A stretch of DNA of 64,000 nucleotides from Photobacterium phosphoreum (GTDB lineage Bacteria; Pseudomonadota; Gammaproteobacteria; Enterobacterales; Vibrionaceae): the NCBI RefSeq assembly GCF_002954725.1, contig NZ_MSCQ01000001.1:2565925-2629924 (forward strand). Direction: 5' to 3'. Shown here one piece after another: positions 45,787 to 56,955 of this stretch; the stretch's first letter is position 1, and the number at the start of each line of letters is the position of its first letter. The position numbers and the translations under genes were made by a program. A model generated the notes under the pieces. That model was not told where the DNA came from. It was given only the letters and a program-made list of their open reading frames with translations, and did not search any database.

Positions 45787-46503
45787 TCAATTTTCTAAGA
45801 CTTGTTTCTGCATCGAAATAATATCGGTTATGCCGTCTTTCGCCAGCGCGAGCATTGCCAGCAACTCTTCATGGCTGAACGCCTCGCCCTCGGCAGTGCC
45901 TTGAATTTCAATCATCTTACCGTCTTCGGTCATGACCACATTCATATCAGTTTCAGCCGCTGAATCTTCAAGGTACTCAAGATCGCAAATTGGCTCACCT
46001 TTATAGATACCAACCGAAACTGCAGCAACCATCCCTTTAAGTGGGCTTTTCTTAATCATGCCTTTTTCAAGCATATAATTAATCGCATCCACTAAAGCAA
46101 CCATTGCACCTGTGATAGACGCGGTACGTGTACCACCGTCAGCTTGAATCACATCACAGTCAACGGTGATCATTTGCTCACCAAGCACTTTTAAATCAAC
46201 CGCTGCGCGTAAACTACGTGCAATCAGACGTTGAATTTCCATAGTGCGACCGCCTTGCTTACCACTTGCGGCTTCACGACGGTTACGGGTATGCGTTGCG
46301 CGCGGCAACATACCATATTCTGCAGTCACCCAACCTTGGCCTTTACCTTTAAGCCAACGCGGCACATTTTCTTCAACACTGGCAGTACAAATTACTTTGG
46401 TGTTGCCAAATTCAACCAAGACTGAACCTTCAGCATGGGCTGTGTAGTTACGAGTAATGGTGATTGGACGTACCTGAGTGGCACTTCTTCCGCTTGGACG
46501 CAT
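45787..46503 (-). CDS. rph: Ribonuclease PH
   Basis: Phosphorolytic 3'-5' exoribonuclease trimming tRNA 3' ends. The 238-residue protein starts [14 protein letters not shown] and has [42 protein letters not shown] and the C-terminal [10 protein letters not shown]. Length equals functional RNase PH. It ends without the frameshift known in E. coli K-12. The open frame continues upstream to 46935, but the family start is clear at 46503. Its translation probably serves as the leader for pyrE attenuation. Confidence 0.96.
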   Translation of the reverse strand: MRPSGRSATQVRPITITRNYTAHAEGSVLVEFGNTKVICTASVEENVPRWLKGKGQGWVTAEYGMLPRATHTRNRREAASGKQGGRTMEIQRLIARSLRAAVDLKVLGEQMITVDCDVIQADGGTRTASITGAMVALVDAINYMLEKGMIKKSPLKGMVAAVSVGIYKGEPICDLEYLEDSAAETDMNVVMTEDGKMIEIQGTAEGEAFSHEELLAMLALAKDGITDIISMQKQVLEN

Positions 46504-46760
46504 CGGGATTTCCCTTTGGCTGGATGATATTAACCGGCGATTATAACGACATCTCAATCCCAGTGCACGAGAAAACCGCCGCTTACGCGATAGATTCAAC
46601 CTTGTTTTGCATTTACAGCAGTAGCCCACAACGCGTGATCTCGCATATAATGGTAGAACTCGGTTACGACGCACCTCTATCGTTATTAAAAGACCAGACT
46701 TACCGTTGAATACGCTAAGTTTAGCCGTCGCAACCATCATAACCAAAGGGCCACAAGCCA

Positions 46761-47624
46761 ATGATCCATAGTATGACTGCCTATGCCCGTCGCGAAATAA
46801 AAGGCGACTGGGGCACTGCTGTGTGGGAGATCCGCTCAGTAAACCAACGTTATCTTGAAACTTACATTCGCATGCCAGAACAATTTCGTAGCCTTGAGCC
46901 GGTATTGCGTGAGCGTTTTCGTAAACGTCTAGCACGCGGTAAAGTTGAATGTAATCTTCGCTATGAAGCTAACACTGCAACGAATACTGAACTGACCATC
47001 AATGAAGCATTAGCAAAACAAGTGATTCATGCAGCGCGTTGGGTAACAGAAACGGCAGGTGAAGGTAACATTGGTCCATTCCAAGTGCTTAATTGGCCCG
47101 GTGTGATGGAAGCGCCGGAACAAGACCTTGATGCAATAAATAAAGATTTGCTTATTGGCTTTGAATTAGCAATGGATGACTTTATTGCTGCACGTGCAAG
47201 CGAAGGCGACAACATGAAACAGTTGATCGACCAACGTTTAGCGGCAATTTCAACAGAAGCGATCAAAGTACGCACCCTAATGCCACAAATTATGGTGTGG
47301 CAACGTGAGCGTATTATGTCACGTCTTGATGAAGCGAAGGTCGATCTTGATAGCAACCGCCTTGAGCAAGAGCTGATCATGCTGGCGCAAAAAAGTGATG
47401 TTGCCGAAGAGCTTGATCGCCTTGACTCACATGTAAAAGAGACCAACAAAATTCTTGCTAAAGGTGGCGCATGTGGTCGACGTCTTGATTTTATGATGCA
47501 AGAATTTAACCGTGAATCAAATACATTGGCATCAAAATCAATCAATACTGACGTCACAGCCTCTGCGGTTGAACTGAAAGTATTAATTGAACAAATGCGC
47601 GAGCAAATCCAGAACATCGAGTAA
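46761..47624 (+). CDS. yicC: YicC/YloC family endoribonuclease
   Basis: 287 residues. The family ends are clear: [18 protein letters not shown] at the start and [20 protein letters not shown] with [19 protein letters not shown] near the end. Members have been described as endoribonucleases acting on small RNA or mRNA. It is divergent from rph, as in E. coli. Confidence 0.92.
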   Translation: MIHSMTAYARREIKGDWGTAVWEIRSVNQRYLETYIRMPEQFRSLEPVLRERFRKRLARGKVECNLRYEANTATNTELTINEALAKQVIHAARWVTETAGEGNIGPFQVLNWPGVMEAPEQDLDAINKDLLIGFELAMDDFIAARASEGDNMKQLIDQRLAAISTEAIKVRTLMPQIMVWQRERIMSRLDEAKVDLDSNRLEQELIMLAQKSDVAEELDRLDSHVKETNKILAKGGACGRRLDFMMQEFNRESNTLASKSINTDVTASAVELKVLIEQMREQIQNIE

Positions 47625-47640
47625 ATATTCCTTACTCACG

Positions 47641-47676
47641 CTTTCCAAGCTGATGCTATTCAGTTTGGAAAGTTGT
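47641..47676 (+). terminator. Hairpin after yicC
   Basis: CTTTCCAAGCTGA (47641-47653) pairs with TCAGTTTGGAAAG (47660-47672), one G-U pair, then TTGTTT. Probable terminator. Confidence 0.6.
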
Positions 47677-47832
47677 TTAAAAATGTCACCTGATTATGAA
47701 ATATCATCAATGGCAGCTAGGCTTAAGTTATATTGGCACAGTAAAAAAGATGAATTTTCAAGCAATCAGCTAATTTCAATTATGCGCAGATCGTGATAAT
47801 CTTCGCGCCCTTCTATCACTGAGTGAAAATAG

Positions 47833-48462
<630 letters not shown>

Positions 48463-48513
48463 GTTATTTCGTACAATTTTCTATCCCTAATTTAATAACC
48501 ACTGGAGCCCTCC

Positions 48514-48792
48514 ATGGCACGCGTAACCGTTCAAGACGCTGTTGATAAAATTGGCAATCGTTTCGATCTGATCCAAATTGCTGCTCGCCGCGCACGTCAA
48601 ATGCAAACTGGCGGTAAGGATCCATTGGTTCCTGAAGAAAACGACAAATACACAGTAATTGCCCTTCGTGAAATCGAAGAAGGCCTAATTACTAAAGATA
48701 TCCTTGATGCAAAAGAGCGTCAGGAACTGCAAGAGCAAGAAGCAGCTGAATTAGCTGCGGTAAGTGCTATTGCTGGCGACCATCACCGTTAA
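48514..48792 (+). CDS. rpoZ: RNA polymerase omega subunit RpoZ
   Basis: Small subunit that holds beta prime and takes part in the first ppGpp site of RNA polymerase. The 92-residue protein begins [20 protein letters not shown] and has [12 protein letters not shown] and [14 protein letters not shown]. Length is near E. coli (91). It precedes spoT by 15 bases, placing the ppGpp enzyme and a ppGpp-binding subunit in one transcript. Confidence 0.97.
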   Translation: MARVTVQDAVDKIGNRFDLIQIAARRARQMQTGGKDPLVPEENDKYTVIALREIEEGLITKDILDAKERQELQEQEAAELAAVSAIAGDHHR

Positions 48793-48807
48793 TCAGGAAA
48801 CCAGGCA

Positions 48808-50910
48808 TTGTATCTTTTTGATAGCCTGAAAGAAGTCGCAACCAAGTACCTGTCGGAGTCTCAAATTGAGGTGCTTCGACAGGCTTATCTTGTTGCTCGC
48901 GACGCCCATGAAGGCCAAACTCGTTCAACAGGCGAGCCTTATATTATCCATCCGGTTGCGGTTGCCCGTATCCTGGCGGAAATGCGTCTTGATATTGAGA
49001 CACTGATGGCAGCTTTGCTGCATGATGTGATTGAAGATACCGAGGTCACTAAAGAGGATCTAGCCTGCCGTTTTGGCGATACTGTTGCCGAATTGGTTGA
49101 TGGCGTCTCTAAACTCGATAAACTAAAATTCCGCGATCGCAAAGAAGCACAAGCTGAGAATTTCCGTAAAATGATCATGGCAATGGCGCACGATATTCGC
49201 GTTATTCTGATCAAACTTGCCGATCGTACTCATAATATGCGCACGTTAGGGGCTTTACGTCCTGATAAACGCCGCCGCATTGCTCGTGAAACCCTTGAAA
49301 TATTCTCTCCGCTTGCCCACCGTCTTGGTATCCATAACATCAAATCTGAACTTGAAGAGCTCGGCTTTGAAGCGTTATATCCCAACCGCTACCGCGTCCT
49401 AAAACAAGTCGTCGCAGCAGCCCGTGGCAATCGCAAAGAAATGATTAATAAAATTCACGCTGAAATTGAGGGTCGCCTTAATGATGCGGGAATAGCAGCA
49501 TCGGTATCAGGTCGCGAAAAGAATTTATACTCCATCTATAACAAGATGAAGAATAAAGAACAGCGTTTCCATTCGATCATGGATATCTACGCTTTCCGCG
49601 TCTTAGTCAATGATCTTGATACTTGCTATCGCGTATTGGGCCAGGTACATAACCTGTATAAACCACGCCCAAGCCGCATGAAAGATTATATCGCCATTCC
49701 CAAAGCCAATGGCTATCAGTCGCTGCATACTTCACTTGTCGGCCCCCACGGCGTGCCGGTTGAAGTTCAGATCCGTACTGAAGACATGGATCAAATGGCA
49801 GATAAAGGTGTTGCCGCCCATTGGACTTACAAAGACGGTGAAACCCCAGGTACCACCGCCCAAGTTAAAGCCCAACGTTGGATGCAAAGCCTACTTGAAC
49901 TACAACAAAGCGCAGGCAGCTCATTTGAGTTCATTGAAAACGTAAAATCTGATCTTTTCCCTGATGAAATTTACGTTTTTACACCGAAAGGCCGCATTGT
50001 AGAATTACCCGTCGGTGCTACCGCGGTTGATTTTGCCTATGCCGTGCATACTGATATTGGTAATACTTGCGTCGGCTCTCGTGTCGATCGTCAACCTTAT
50101 CCATTAAGTAAGCCGCTGAAAAATGGTCAAACCATTGATATTATCAGCGCCCCAGGTGCTCGACCTAATGCCGCATGGCTTAATTATGTGGTCACTTCAC
50201 GTGCCCGTACTAAAATTCGTCAAGTCTTAAAAACTATGCGCCGTGATGAATCGATTACCCTTGGTCGTCGGTTACTTAATCATGCCTTAGGTGGCGTGAG
50301 TATGCAGACTATCGCTGCTGAAAATATCACTAAAGTATTGAGCGATCTTAAACTAGAAACCGTCGATGATTTATTGACTGAAATTGGTTCAGGCGAACTG
50401 ATGAGTGTAGTGATTGCACGCCGATTATTGGGTAACGCCGACGAACTGTCATCGAAAAACAGCGATCGTCGATTACCAATTCAAGGTGCTGATGGTATTC
50501 TGCTGACCTTTGCTAATTGTTGTCATCCGATCCATGGTGATCCTATTGTTGCCCATGTGAGTCCGGGTAAAGGTTTGGTTATTCACCGTGAAGAATGTGC
50601 CAATATTCGTGGTTATCGTAAAGAGCCCGATAAATACATGGCGGTTGAATGGAGTGAAGATTTTGAGCAAGAATTTATCACAAACCTCAAAGTCGACATG
50701 CAAAATCACCAAGGCGCATTAGCTGATTTAACCAACACTATTGCAGCGACAGGCTCGAACATTCAAGGTTTAGCAACCGAAGAAAAAGATGGCCGCCTCT
50801 ATACGATCACCGTACGCCTGACCACCAAGAGCCGTGTGCACTTGGCGAATATCATGCGTCGTATTCGTATCATGCCAGATGTCGTACGGGTTGCCCGTCA
50901 AAAGAATTAA
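48808..50910 (+). CDS. spoT: Bifunctional (p)ppGpp synthetase/hydrolase SpoT
   Basis: Makes and degrades (p)ppGpp in the stringent response. 700 residues. The HD hydrolase domain has HPVAVARILAEM and LLHDVIEDT. The synthetase domain has VSGREKNLYSIYNKM, FHSIMDIYAFRV and IPKANGYQSLHTS. The TGS domain starts at IYVFTPKGRIVELP and the C-terminal ACT domain is near 630-700. It is very close to E. coli SpoT (702). The start is a TTG at 48808 with AGG upstream, giving the family N-terminus MYLFDSL. No ATG fits. Confidence 0.97.
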   Translation: MYLFDSLKEVATKYLSESQIEVLRQAYLVARDAHEGQTRSTGEPYIIHPVAVARILAEMRLDIETLMAALLHDVIEDTEVTKEDLACRFGDTVAELVDGVSKLDKLKFRDRKEAQAENFRKMIMAMAHDIRVILIKLADRTHNMRTLGALRPDKRRRIARETLEIFSPLAHRLGIHNIKSELEELGFEALYPNRYRVLKQVVAAARGNRKEMINKIHAEIEGRLNDAGIAASVSGREKNLYSIYNKMKNKEQRFHSIMDIYAFRVLVNDLDTCYRVLGQVHNLYKPRPSRMKDYIAIPKANGYQSLHTSLVGPHGVPVEVQIRTEDMDQMADKGVAAHWTYKDGETPGTTAQVKAQRWMQSLLELQQSAGSSFEFIENVKSDLFPDEIYVFTPKGRIVELPVGATAVDFAYAVHTDIGNTCVGSRVDRQPYPLSKPLKNGQTIDIISAPGARPNAAWLNYVVTSRARTKIRQVLKTMRRDESITLGRRLLNHALGGVSMQTIAAENITKVLSDLKLETVDDLLTEIGSGELMSVVIARRLLGNADELSSKNSDRRLPIQGADGILLTFANCCHPIHGDPIVAHVSPGKGLVIHREECANIRGYRKEPDKYMAVEWSEDFEQEFITNLKVDMQNHQGALADLTNTIAATGSNIQGLATEEKDGRLYTITVRLTTKSRVHLANIMRRIRIMPDVVRVARQKN

Positions 50911-50945
50911 CACTATCGGTTTGATATGCTGTTGATGATATGAAT

Positions 50946-50969
50946 AAAACGCCCGCTTACGGGCGTTTT
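50946..50969 (+). terminator. Intrinsic terminator after spoT
   Basis: AAAACGCCCG (50946-50955), a CTTA loop, CGGGCGTTTT (50960-50969). It separates spoT from trmH-recG. Confidence 0.88.
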
Positions 50970-51034
50970 GTGTATTTGGCTGCCAATCCATATTATTATG
51001 GGGTTATTCTTATTTTCGCAAATAGCATAACAGT

Positions 51035-51763
51035 ATGACTCCTGATCGCTTTCAACGTATTCATCAAGTATTAGCCACTCGCCAGCCCGATCTCACTGTC
51101 TGTATGGAAGAAGTTCACAAGCCGAATAATGTCTCGGCCATTATTCGAACCGCCGACGCAGTAGGTGTCCATAAAGTCCATGCAGTGTGGCCCAAAGAAG
51201 CCATGAAAGTACTAAGCCATACCTCAGCAGGCGCGCGAAACTGGGTCGAACTTGAAACCCACGACACTATGATTAATGCGATCAGTGCGCTTAAAGCACA
51301 AGGCATGCAGGTACTCGCTACCAATTTATCCACTACTGCGGTTGATTTTCGTGACGTTGATTACACTAAGCCGACTGCGATTATTCTCGGTGGCGAAAAA
51401 AATGGGATCACCGCTGAAGCATTAGCACTGGCAGATCAAGACATCATTATTCCGATGGTTGGCATGGTACAGTCACTCAATGTCTCCGTCGCCAGTGCAT
51501 TAATTCTCTATGAAGCACAACGCCAACGTCAAAATGCCGGCATGTACGATCGCACCACCACCTTACTTGATGATAGTGTAGTGAATCGAATCCTATTTGA
51601 ACGGGGGCATCCGGTATTGGCAAATGTGGCTAAACAGAAAAAATTACCGTACCCACAATTAGATGATCAAGGCCAAATTATTGCCGACGAACAATGGTGG
51701 GCAGCAATGCAGGCGAAAAAAATCAAACGCCCAGTAGTAACAAGTGAAATAAAAAAGGACTAA
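51035..51763 (+). CDS. trmH: tRNA (guanosine(18)-2'-O)-methyltransferase TrmH
   Basis: SPOUT methyltransferase (SpoU) modifying G18 in the D loop. The 242-residue protein has VHKPNNVSAIIRTADAVG, IILGGEKNGITAEAL and the knot motif MVQSLNVSVASALILYE. The C-terminal extension matches E. coli TrmH. It ends 2 bases before recG, so the two are coupled, in the classical spoT-trmH-recG order. Confidence 0.96.
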   Translation: MTPDRFQRIHQVLATRQPDLTVCMEEVHKPNNVSAIIRTADAVGVHKVHAVWPKEAMKVLSHTSAGARNWVELETHDTMINAISALKAQGMQVLATNLSTTAVDFRDVDYTKPTAIILGGEKNGITAEALALADQDIIIPMVGMVQSLNVSVASALILYEAQRQRQNAGMYDRTTTLLDDSVVNRILFERGHPVLANVAKQKKLPYPQLDDQGQIIADEQWWAAMQAKKIKRPVVTSEIKKD

Positions 51764-51765
51764 CT

Positions 51766-53847
51766 ATGAGCGGACAACTCCTCAATACAGTCGCCCTCAC
51801 CGAACTGGCTGGTGTCGGCGCAAAAATGGCAGAAAAACTGCATAAAATTGGGCTTAATAACGTCCAAGATGTACTGTTTCATTTGCCACTTCGTTATGAG
51901 GATCGCACCCGTATTTGGCCGATTAATCGCGTTGCGCCTGGGCAATATCTAACAGTTCAAGGTGAAGTCAGCCATTGCAGCATTCAATTTGGTAAGCGCA
52001 AAATGCTGACGGTAAAAATTGGCGATGGTACTGGCTCGGTGACATTAAAGTTTTTTAATTTTAATGCGTCGATGAAGAACAGTTTTAGCGATGGTAAACA
52101 AGTTAAAGCCTATGGTGAAATCAAAGGTAGCCAGTTTGGGCTTGAAATCATTCATCCTGATTACCACCTTTTTTCAGAACCAACAGCACTCAGTGCCGAA
52201 GAAACGCTAACTCCGGTTTATCCCACCACAGATGGGTTACGCCAAACGACATTGCGTAATTTAACCGATCAAGCTTTGAGCTTACTTGAAAAATCTGCCG
52301 TAACAGAGTTACTTCCCGCTGGGCTATATGACCAACAAATGACCCTTGCGCAAGCATTGCAAGTAATGCATCGTCCCACACCCGACATTTCATTAGAACA
52401 ATTTGATGCAGGTAAACATCCGGCTCAAAAGCGACTAATTTTAGAAGAATTGTTAGCGCAAAACTTATCAATGCTAGCGCTGCGCAGCAAAGGTCAACAG
52501 CATCAAAGTTGGTCATTTACACCACAAGATACCCTCAAGCAACAACTATTAGCGAGCTTACCGTTTACCCCAACGGGCGCGCAACAACGAGTAGTGGCTG
52601 ATATTGAAGCTGATCTTGGTAAATCTCAACCTATGATGCGCCTAGTACAAGGGGATGTAGGCTCAGGTAAAACCTTGGTCGCTGCGCTTGCTGCTTTACG
52701 TGCGATTGAACACGGTTATCAAGTCGCGTTAATGGCACCGACTGAATTGTTAGCCGAACAACATGCGTTGAACTTTACCCAATGGCTCAACCCGATGGGG
52801 ATTGAAGTCGGTTGGATGGCTGGCAAACTAAAAGGCAAAGCGCGTGAAAAAGAATTAGTCCGTATTGCCAGTGGTGACGCCAAAATGGTAGTGGGAACTC
52901 ATGCTTTATTTCAAGACCAAGTGGTATTTAATAACCTCGCGCTGATTATTATTGACGAACAACACCGCTTTGGTGTCCATCAGCGACTCGATCTTCGAGA
53001 AAAAGGCGCTGCCAGTGGTTATTACCCACATCAATTAGTGATGACGGCTACCCCAATCCCACGCACTTTAGCCATGACGGCTTATGCTGATATGGATACC
53101 TCAGTGATCGATGAATTACCCCCAGGGCGAACCCCAATTCAAACAGTGGCGTTGCCGGATAGTCGGCGTCCACAAATTATTGAACGCATTCGCGCCGCAT
53201 GCCAGCAAGAAGGTCGCCAAACTTACTGGGTTTGTACCCTGATTGATGAATCGGAAGTGCTAGAAGCGCAAGCAGCATCAGATACTGCTGATGAACTGAC
53301 CCGTTTACTACCTGAACTCAAGGTCGGTTTGGTCCACGGCCGAATGAAACCCAAAGAGAAACAAGCGATAATGGCAAGTTTCAAAGCGGGAGAAATTGAT
53401 TTACTGGTAGCAACTACGGTAATAGAAGTTGGGGTTGATGTGCCTAATGCCAGTTTAATGGTAATTGAAAACCCCGAACGACTTGGATTAGCGCAATTAC
53501 ACCAGTTACGAGGCCGGGTTGGTCGCGGTGAGATCGCCAGTCATTGTGTGTTGCTCTATCATGCACCGCTGGCCAAAACCGCCCAGAAACGATTAGCCGT
53601 ATTACGTGAAAGCAGTGATGGGTTTGTGATTGCGCAGCGCGATCTTGAAATTCGTGGTCCTGGTGAATTACTGGGCACTAAACAAACCGGTATTGCTGAT
53701 TTTAAAGTGGCTGATTTGATTCGCGATCAATACCTCATCCCCCAAGTCCAAAAACTCGCCCGTTATATTCATGATCAATACCCAGATAACGCCATCGCGA
53801 TTATCGATCGCTGGATAGGCCAACGAGAAAATTACTCTAACGCTTAG
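51766..53847 (+). CDS. recG: ATP-dependent DNA helicase RecG
   Basis: Branch-migrating helicase that remodels stalled forks and Holliday junctions. 693 residues (E. coli also 693). The N-terminal wedge/OB domain begins at DVLFHLPLRYEDRT. Helicase motifs are GDVGSGKTLVAALAAL (I), IIDEQHRFGV (II), MTATPIPRTLAM (III) and RVGRGE (VI). Starts 2 bases after trmH. Confidence 0.97.
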   Translation: MSGQLLNTVALTELAGVGAKMAEKLHKIGLNNVQDVLFHLPLRYEDRTRIWPINRVAPGQYLTVQGEVSHCSIQFGKRKMLTVKIGDGTGSVTLKFFNFNASMKNSFSDGKQVKAYGEIKGSQFGLEIIHPDYHLFSEPTALSAEETLTPVYPTTDGLRQTTLRNLTDQALSLLEKSAVTELLPAGLYDQQMTLAQALQVMHRPTPDISLEQFDAGKHPAQKRLILEELLAQNLSMLALRSKGQQHQSWSFTPQDTLKQQLLASLPFTPTGAQQRVVADIEADLGKSQPMMRLVQGDVGSGKTLVAALAALRAIEHGYQVALMAPTELLAEQHALNFTQWLNPMGIEVGWMAGKLKGKAREKELVRIASGDAKMVVGTHALFQDQVVFNNLALIIIDEQHRFGVHQRLDLREKGAASGYYPHQLVMTATPIPRTLAMTAYADMDTSVIDELPPGRTPIQTVALPDSRRPQIIERIRAACQQEGRQTYWVCTLIDESEVLEAQAASDTADELTRLLPELKVGLVHGRMKPKEKQAIMASFKAGEIDLLVATTVIEVGVDVPNASLMVIENPERLGLAQLHQLRGRVGRGEIASHCVLLYHAPLAKTAQKRLAVLRESSDGFVIAQRDLEIRGPGELLGTKQTGIADFKVADLIRDQYLIPQVQKLARYIHDQYPDNAIAIIDRWIGQRENYSNA

Positions 53848-53856
53848 GTCATATTT

Positions 53857-53895
53857 GATCACGGTGATAATAAACAACCTCTATTCGCCGTGATC
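53857..53895. terminator. Hairpin after recG
   Basis: GATCACGG (53857-53864) and CCGTGATC (53888-53895) pair over a long loop. There is no T tract, so its strength is uncertain. Confidence 0.4.
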
Positions 53896-53939
53896 CATCC
53901 CCCTTCAAATCGAGATGTCACCCGCTTAATAATTAAAAT

Positions 53940-53955
53940 AAGCAAACGATTGCTA
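53940..53955. promoter_or_regulatory. PurR-like operator upstream of xanP
   Basis: AAGCAAACGATTGCTA matches the PurR consensus ANGCAANCGNTTNCNT at every fixed position but the last. It overlaps the -35 of the predicted xanP promoter, a sensible place for repression by purines. Confidence 0.6.
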
Positions 53956-53977
53956 TTTTCGCAAAGATAATTACAAT
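53950..53977 (+). promoter_or_regulatory. Predicted xanP promoter
   Basis: TTGCTA (53950-53955) and TACAAT (53972-53977) with a 16-bp spacer. It lies about 140 bases before the xanP start. Confidence 0.45.
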
Positions 53978-54118
53978 AGCGGCAAATTTTCGCCACTTTA
54001 ATCTCTGCCAGTGTTGATTCGGTTCTGAGTAACAGCAATCACAGATCACCACCAATCACACAATCATTCGCCCACTCAGCGCGAATAATGGATTCCAGAG
54101 AGCCTGTTAGGATCATCT

Positions 54119-55528
54119 ATGACCCAGCACCACACTAGCGCAACGCCAAGAAATTCTGACCTTATTTACCGCTTAGATGATAGACCACCGCTGCCACAAA
54201 CCTTATTTGCAGCAACCCAACATTTATTGGCGATGTTTGTCGCGGTCATTACTCCATCATTGATCATTTGCCAATCGCTGGGTTTACCCGCAAGTGATAC
54301 CAACACCATTGTCAGCATGTCATTACTGGCATCAGGGATTGCTTCTTTTATTCAAATTAAAACCTTTGGTCCGATTGGCTCCGGTTTACTGTCGATTCAA
54401 GGCACCAGTTTTAATTTCTTAGGTCCAATTATTGGCGCAGGCTTAGCACTCAAAGCTGGCGGCGCTGATACTCAAACCATGATGGCGGCTATTTTTGGTA
54501 CTATCATTTTTGCCGCTTTCACTGAAGTGTTTATTTCACGTATTTTGCAGCATGCACAACGGATCATTACCCCATTAGTATCGGGCATTGTGGTGACATT
54601 AATCGGTTTAACCTTAATTCAGATCGGCCTAACCTCCATTGGTGGTGGTTATAGTGCGATTGCTGACGGTAGCTTTGGTAGCCTTGATAATCTAATGCTA
54701 GCAGGCACAGTATTAGGGTTTATTGTATTGCTTAACCGAGTTAAAAATCCTTACTTACGGGTATCATCGATTGTTATTGCAATGGCAGCAGGGACATTAT
54801 TGGCGTGGATGTTAGGGATGCTAAAAACCGACATCACCAGCACCAATCCATTAATTGCGATTCCAATGCCAATGCAATATGGGCTCAGTTTTGATTGGGG
54901 ATTATTAGTACCCTTGATGATTGTATTTGCCGTAACATCATTGGAAGCAATCGGTGATATTACTGCAACCTCAGAGACATCAGAACAGCCGGTCAAAGGA
55001 CCGTTGTACATGAAACGTATCAAAGGTGGTGTGCTTGCAGACGGTCTAAATTCAGCAATGGCAGCAGTATTTAACAGTTTTCCCAATTCAACCTTTAGTC
55101 AAAACAACGGCATTATCCAACTAACGGGTGTCGCTAGTCGTTATATCGGTTATTTTGTCGCTGGCATGCTGGTGTTATTAGGCTTATTTCCTGATGTCGC
55201 TAACTTGGTGCAATTAATTCCAGAGCCAGTATTAGGCGGTGCAACTATTGTGATGTTTGGCACTATTGCCGCTTCTGGGATTCGAATCATTTCTCGCTGT
55301 CATCTCGATCGTCGTGCGATTTTAATCATGGCGTTGTCTTTTTCGATGGGATTAGGCATTGCGCAAAAACCTGAAATTTTGCAATTCTTGCCTGAGATTG
55401 TAAAAAGTATTTTGTCTTCTGGTATGGCAGCTGGCGGTATTACTGCGATTTTATTAAATATCATTTTGCCTGATGATAATGCCGACTCAGTTGATCTGAT
55501 TGATGAAGCAAAAGCAACCGAACATTAA
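54119..55528 (+). CDS. xanP: Xanthine permease XanP (NCS2 family)
   Basis: Proton symporter of the nucleobase-ascorbate transporter family in the inner membrane. The 469-residue protein has about 14 hydrophobic segments. [16 protein letters not shown] lies in the first, and [27 protein letters not shown] and [20 protein letters not shown] are NCS2 signatures. Length is near E. coli XanP (463), where the gene also neighbours recG. Uptake of xanthine rather than uric acid is inferred from this synteny. A PurR-like box lies upstream. Confidence 0.88.
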   Translation: MTQHHTSATPRNSDLIYRLDDRPPLPQTLFAATQHLLAMFVAVITPSLIICQSLGLPASDTNTIVSMSLLASGIASFIQIKTFGPIGSGLLSIQGTSFNFLGPIIGAGLALKAGGADTQTMMAAIFGTIIFAAFTEVFISRILQHAQRIITPLVSGIVVTLIGLTLIQIGLTSIGGGYSAIADGSFGSLDNLMLAGTVLGFIVLLNRVKNPYLRVSSIVIAMAAGTLLAWMLGMLKTDITSTNPLIAIPMPMQYGLSFDWGLLVPLMIVFAVTSLEAIGDITATSETSEQPVKGPLYMKRIKGGVLADGLNSAMAAVFNSFPNSTFSQNNGIIQLTGVASRYIGYFVAGMLVLLGLFPDVANLVQLIPEPVLGGATIVMFGTIAASGIRIISRCHLDRRAILIMALSFSMGLGIAQKPEILQFLPEIVKSILSSGMAAGGITAILLNIILPDDNADSVDLIDEAKATEH

Positions 55529-55542
55529 TCATCACTACCATT

Positions 55543-55580
55543 AAAAAAGCCCGCCTCATCAACTGAGAGCGGGCTTTTTA
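55543..55580. terminator. Terminator between xanP and envZ
   Basis: AAAAAAGCCCGCCTC pairs with GAG-A-GCGGGCTTTTT. The stem is GC-rich with flanking A and T tracts. It is bidirectional for the convergent genes. Confidence 0.9.
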
Positions 55581-55617
55581 TTCAACGCTATAATACGGCG
55601 AATGCTAGTTTAAACCA

Positions 55618-56952
55618 TCATTGTTTTACTTTATGTAATGGCAAACTAATCTCAACTCTTAAGCCACCTTCACTGCGATTACGCACCGAGATAGCCCCTT
55701 CGTTTTGATCAATGATCCGCTTTACAATTGCCAATCCAAGTCCAGTTCCTTCCGTTTCATTCCCTCGAGCAGAATCACCGCGGGTAAGAGGTTGAAACAT
55801 TTTAGTGACTTGGTTGGGTTCAATACCCGGTCCATCATCTTCAACACAAAACCATGCTGATTTACGATCAACCGATGCACCACTGGAAATTTTAACCCAG
55901 CCATTACCGTACCGTTGCGCATTAATGACTAGATTGGCAACCGCACGTTTAAGGGCTACCGCATTGGCTGACACCGAGCCTGGAATTGGGGTTAATTGCT
56001 GTTCAATAACATTGCCATAGCTACCTTCAGTATAAGCGACATCTTCTAACAACATATTAAGATCAATATCTTCTTCATCTTGTTTTTTAGTCGATTTTAA
56101 ATAGTCCATAAACTGACTAATTATCGCATTACATTCTTCGGTATCAATGATCATCGATTCAGCTAAATAACTGTCCTCCGGTGACATCATTTCCGTCGCT
56201 AAGCGAATCCGCGTTAATGGCGTTCGCAAGTCATGGCTGACTCCTGCCATTAATAAAGCACGATCATCTTCAAGCTGTTTTATACCTTGTGACATCTGGT
56301 TAAACGCTTTGGTTACTGAGCGAATTTCAGATGCACCTTGTTCCGGTAATTGTGGCGGGGTTTCACCGCGCCCTACCAGCAATGCCGCTTGCTCCAATTC
56401 AACTAACGGTCGATTTTGAATGCGAATAAATAACCATCCACCAGCAATGACTAAAAAGGCAATAATTAAGCTATAACGAAATAAAGGAGAAAAGTCATCT
56501 TCTTGCAGTTCAGACAACGGGATCCGCATCAGAAAGTTTGGCATCGCATCGGTTTTCATCCACAGCACATAACTATGAGTACCAAGCAATAGCCGTACAT
56601 CCGTTGGAGAGTGCAATTCACGTGACATTTCTTCACTCAAATAACTAATATGAGTGGCGTCATTAAATTCTTCTGCACCTGGAGAATTAGGCGCATGTAA
56701 AGTCACGCCCAACTCTTCGAGTAATTTACGTCGAATCGGTCGATCAAGATGGACAGTTTGGCCGTCGGCCATTTTAATATTTTCTTTCAGCATCAATTTT
56801 ACTTCGTAAGCTAAAATACGATTAAATTGCTGAATACTAGGAAGGAGCGCGTAATTTACTATGGTTAGATATGAAAAAATCTGGCTTGATATTAACAAGC
56901 CAGCTAACAATATCAGTGTTCGCGCAAAAGTACTTTTGGGCGATAACCGCAT
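55618..56952 (-). CDS. envZ: Osmosensor histidine kinase EnvZ
   Basis: Inner-membrane kinase/phosphatase for OmpR. 444 residues. TM1 is near 12-36, a periplasmic domain follows to about 157, TM2 is near 160-177, then HAMP. The H box [20 protein letters not shown] has His240, and the ATPase domain has [22 protein letters not shown] and [12 protein letters not shown]. Length is as in E. coli (450). It begins 3 bases after ompR ends. Confidence 0.96.
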   Translation of the reverse strand: MRLSPKSTFARTLILLAGLLISSQIFSYLTIVNYALLPSIQQFNRILAYEVKLMLKENIKMADGQTVHLDRPIRRKLLEELGVTLHAPNSPGAEEFNDATHISYLSEEMSRELHSPTDVRLLLGTHSYVLWMKTDAMPNFLMRIPLSELQEDDFSPLFRYSLIIAFLVIAGGWLFIRIQNRPLVELEQAALLVGRGETPPQLPEQGASEIRSVTKAFNQMSQGIKQLEDDRALLMAGVSHDLRTPLTRIRLATEMMSPEDSYLAESMIIDTEECNAIISQFMDYLKSTKKQDEEDIDLNMLLEDVAYTEGSYGNVIEQQLTPIPGSVSANAVALKRAVANLVINAQRYGNGWVKISSGASVDRKSAWFCVEDDGPGIEPNQVTKMFQPLTRGDSARGNETEGTGLGLAIVKRIIDQNEGAISVRNRSEGGLRVEISLPLHKVKQ

Positions 56953-56955
56953 GGC

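Noticed and set aside
46504..46935. N-terminal extension of rph
   Set aside because: The open frame continues upstream, but RNase PH clearly begins MRPSGR, and the extension runs through the promoter region and overlaps yicC.
47027..47617. 196-codon minus-strand frame
   Set aside because: Ser/Arg-rich shadow antisense to yicC with no family resemblance.
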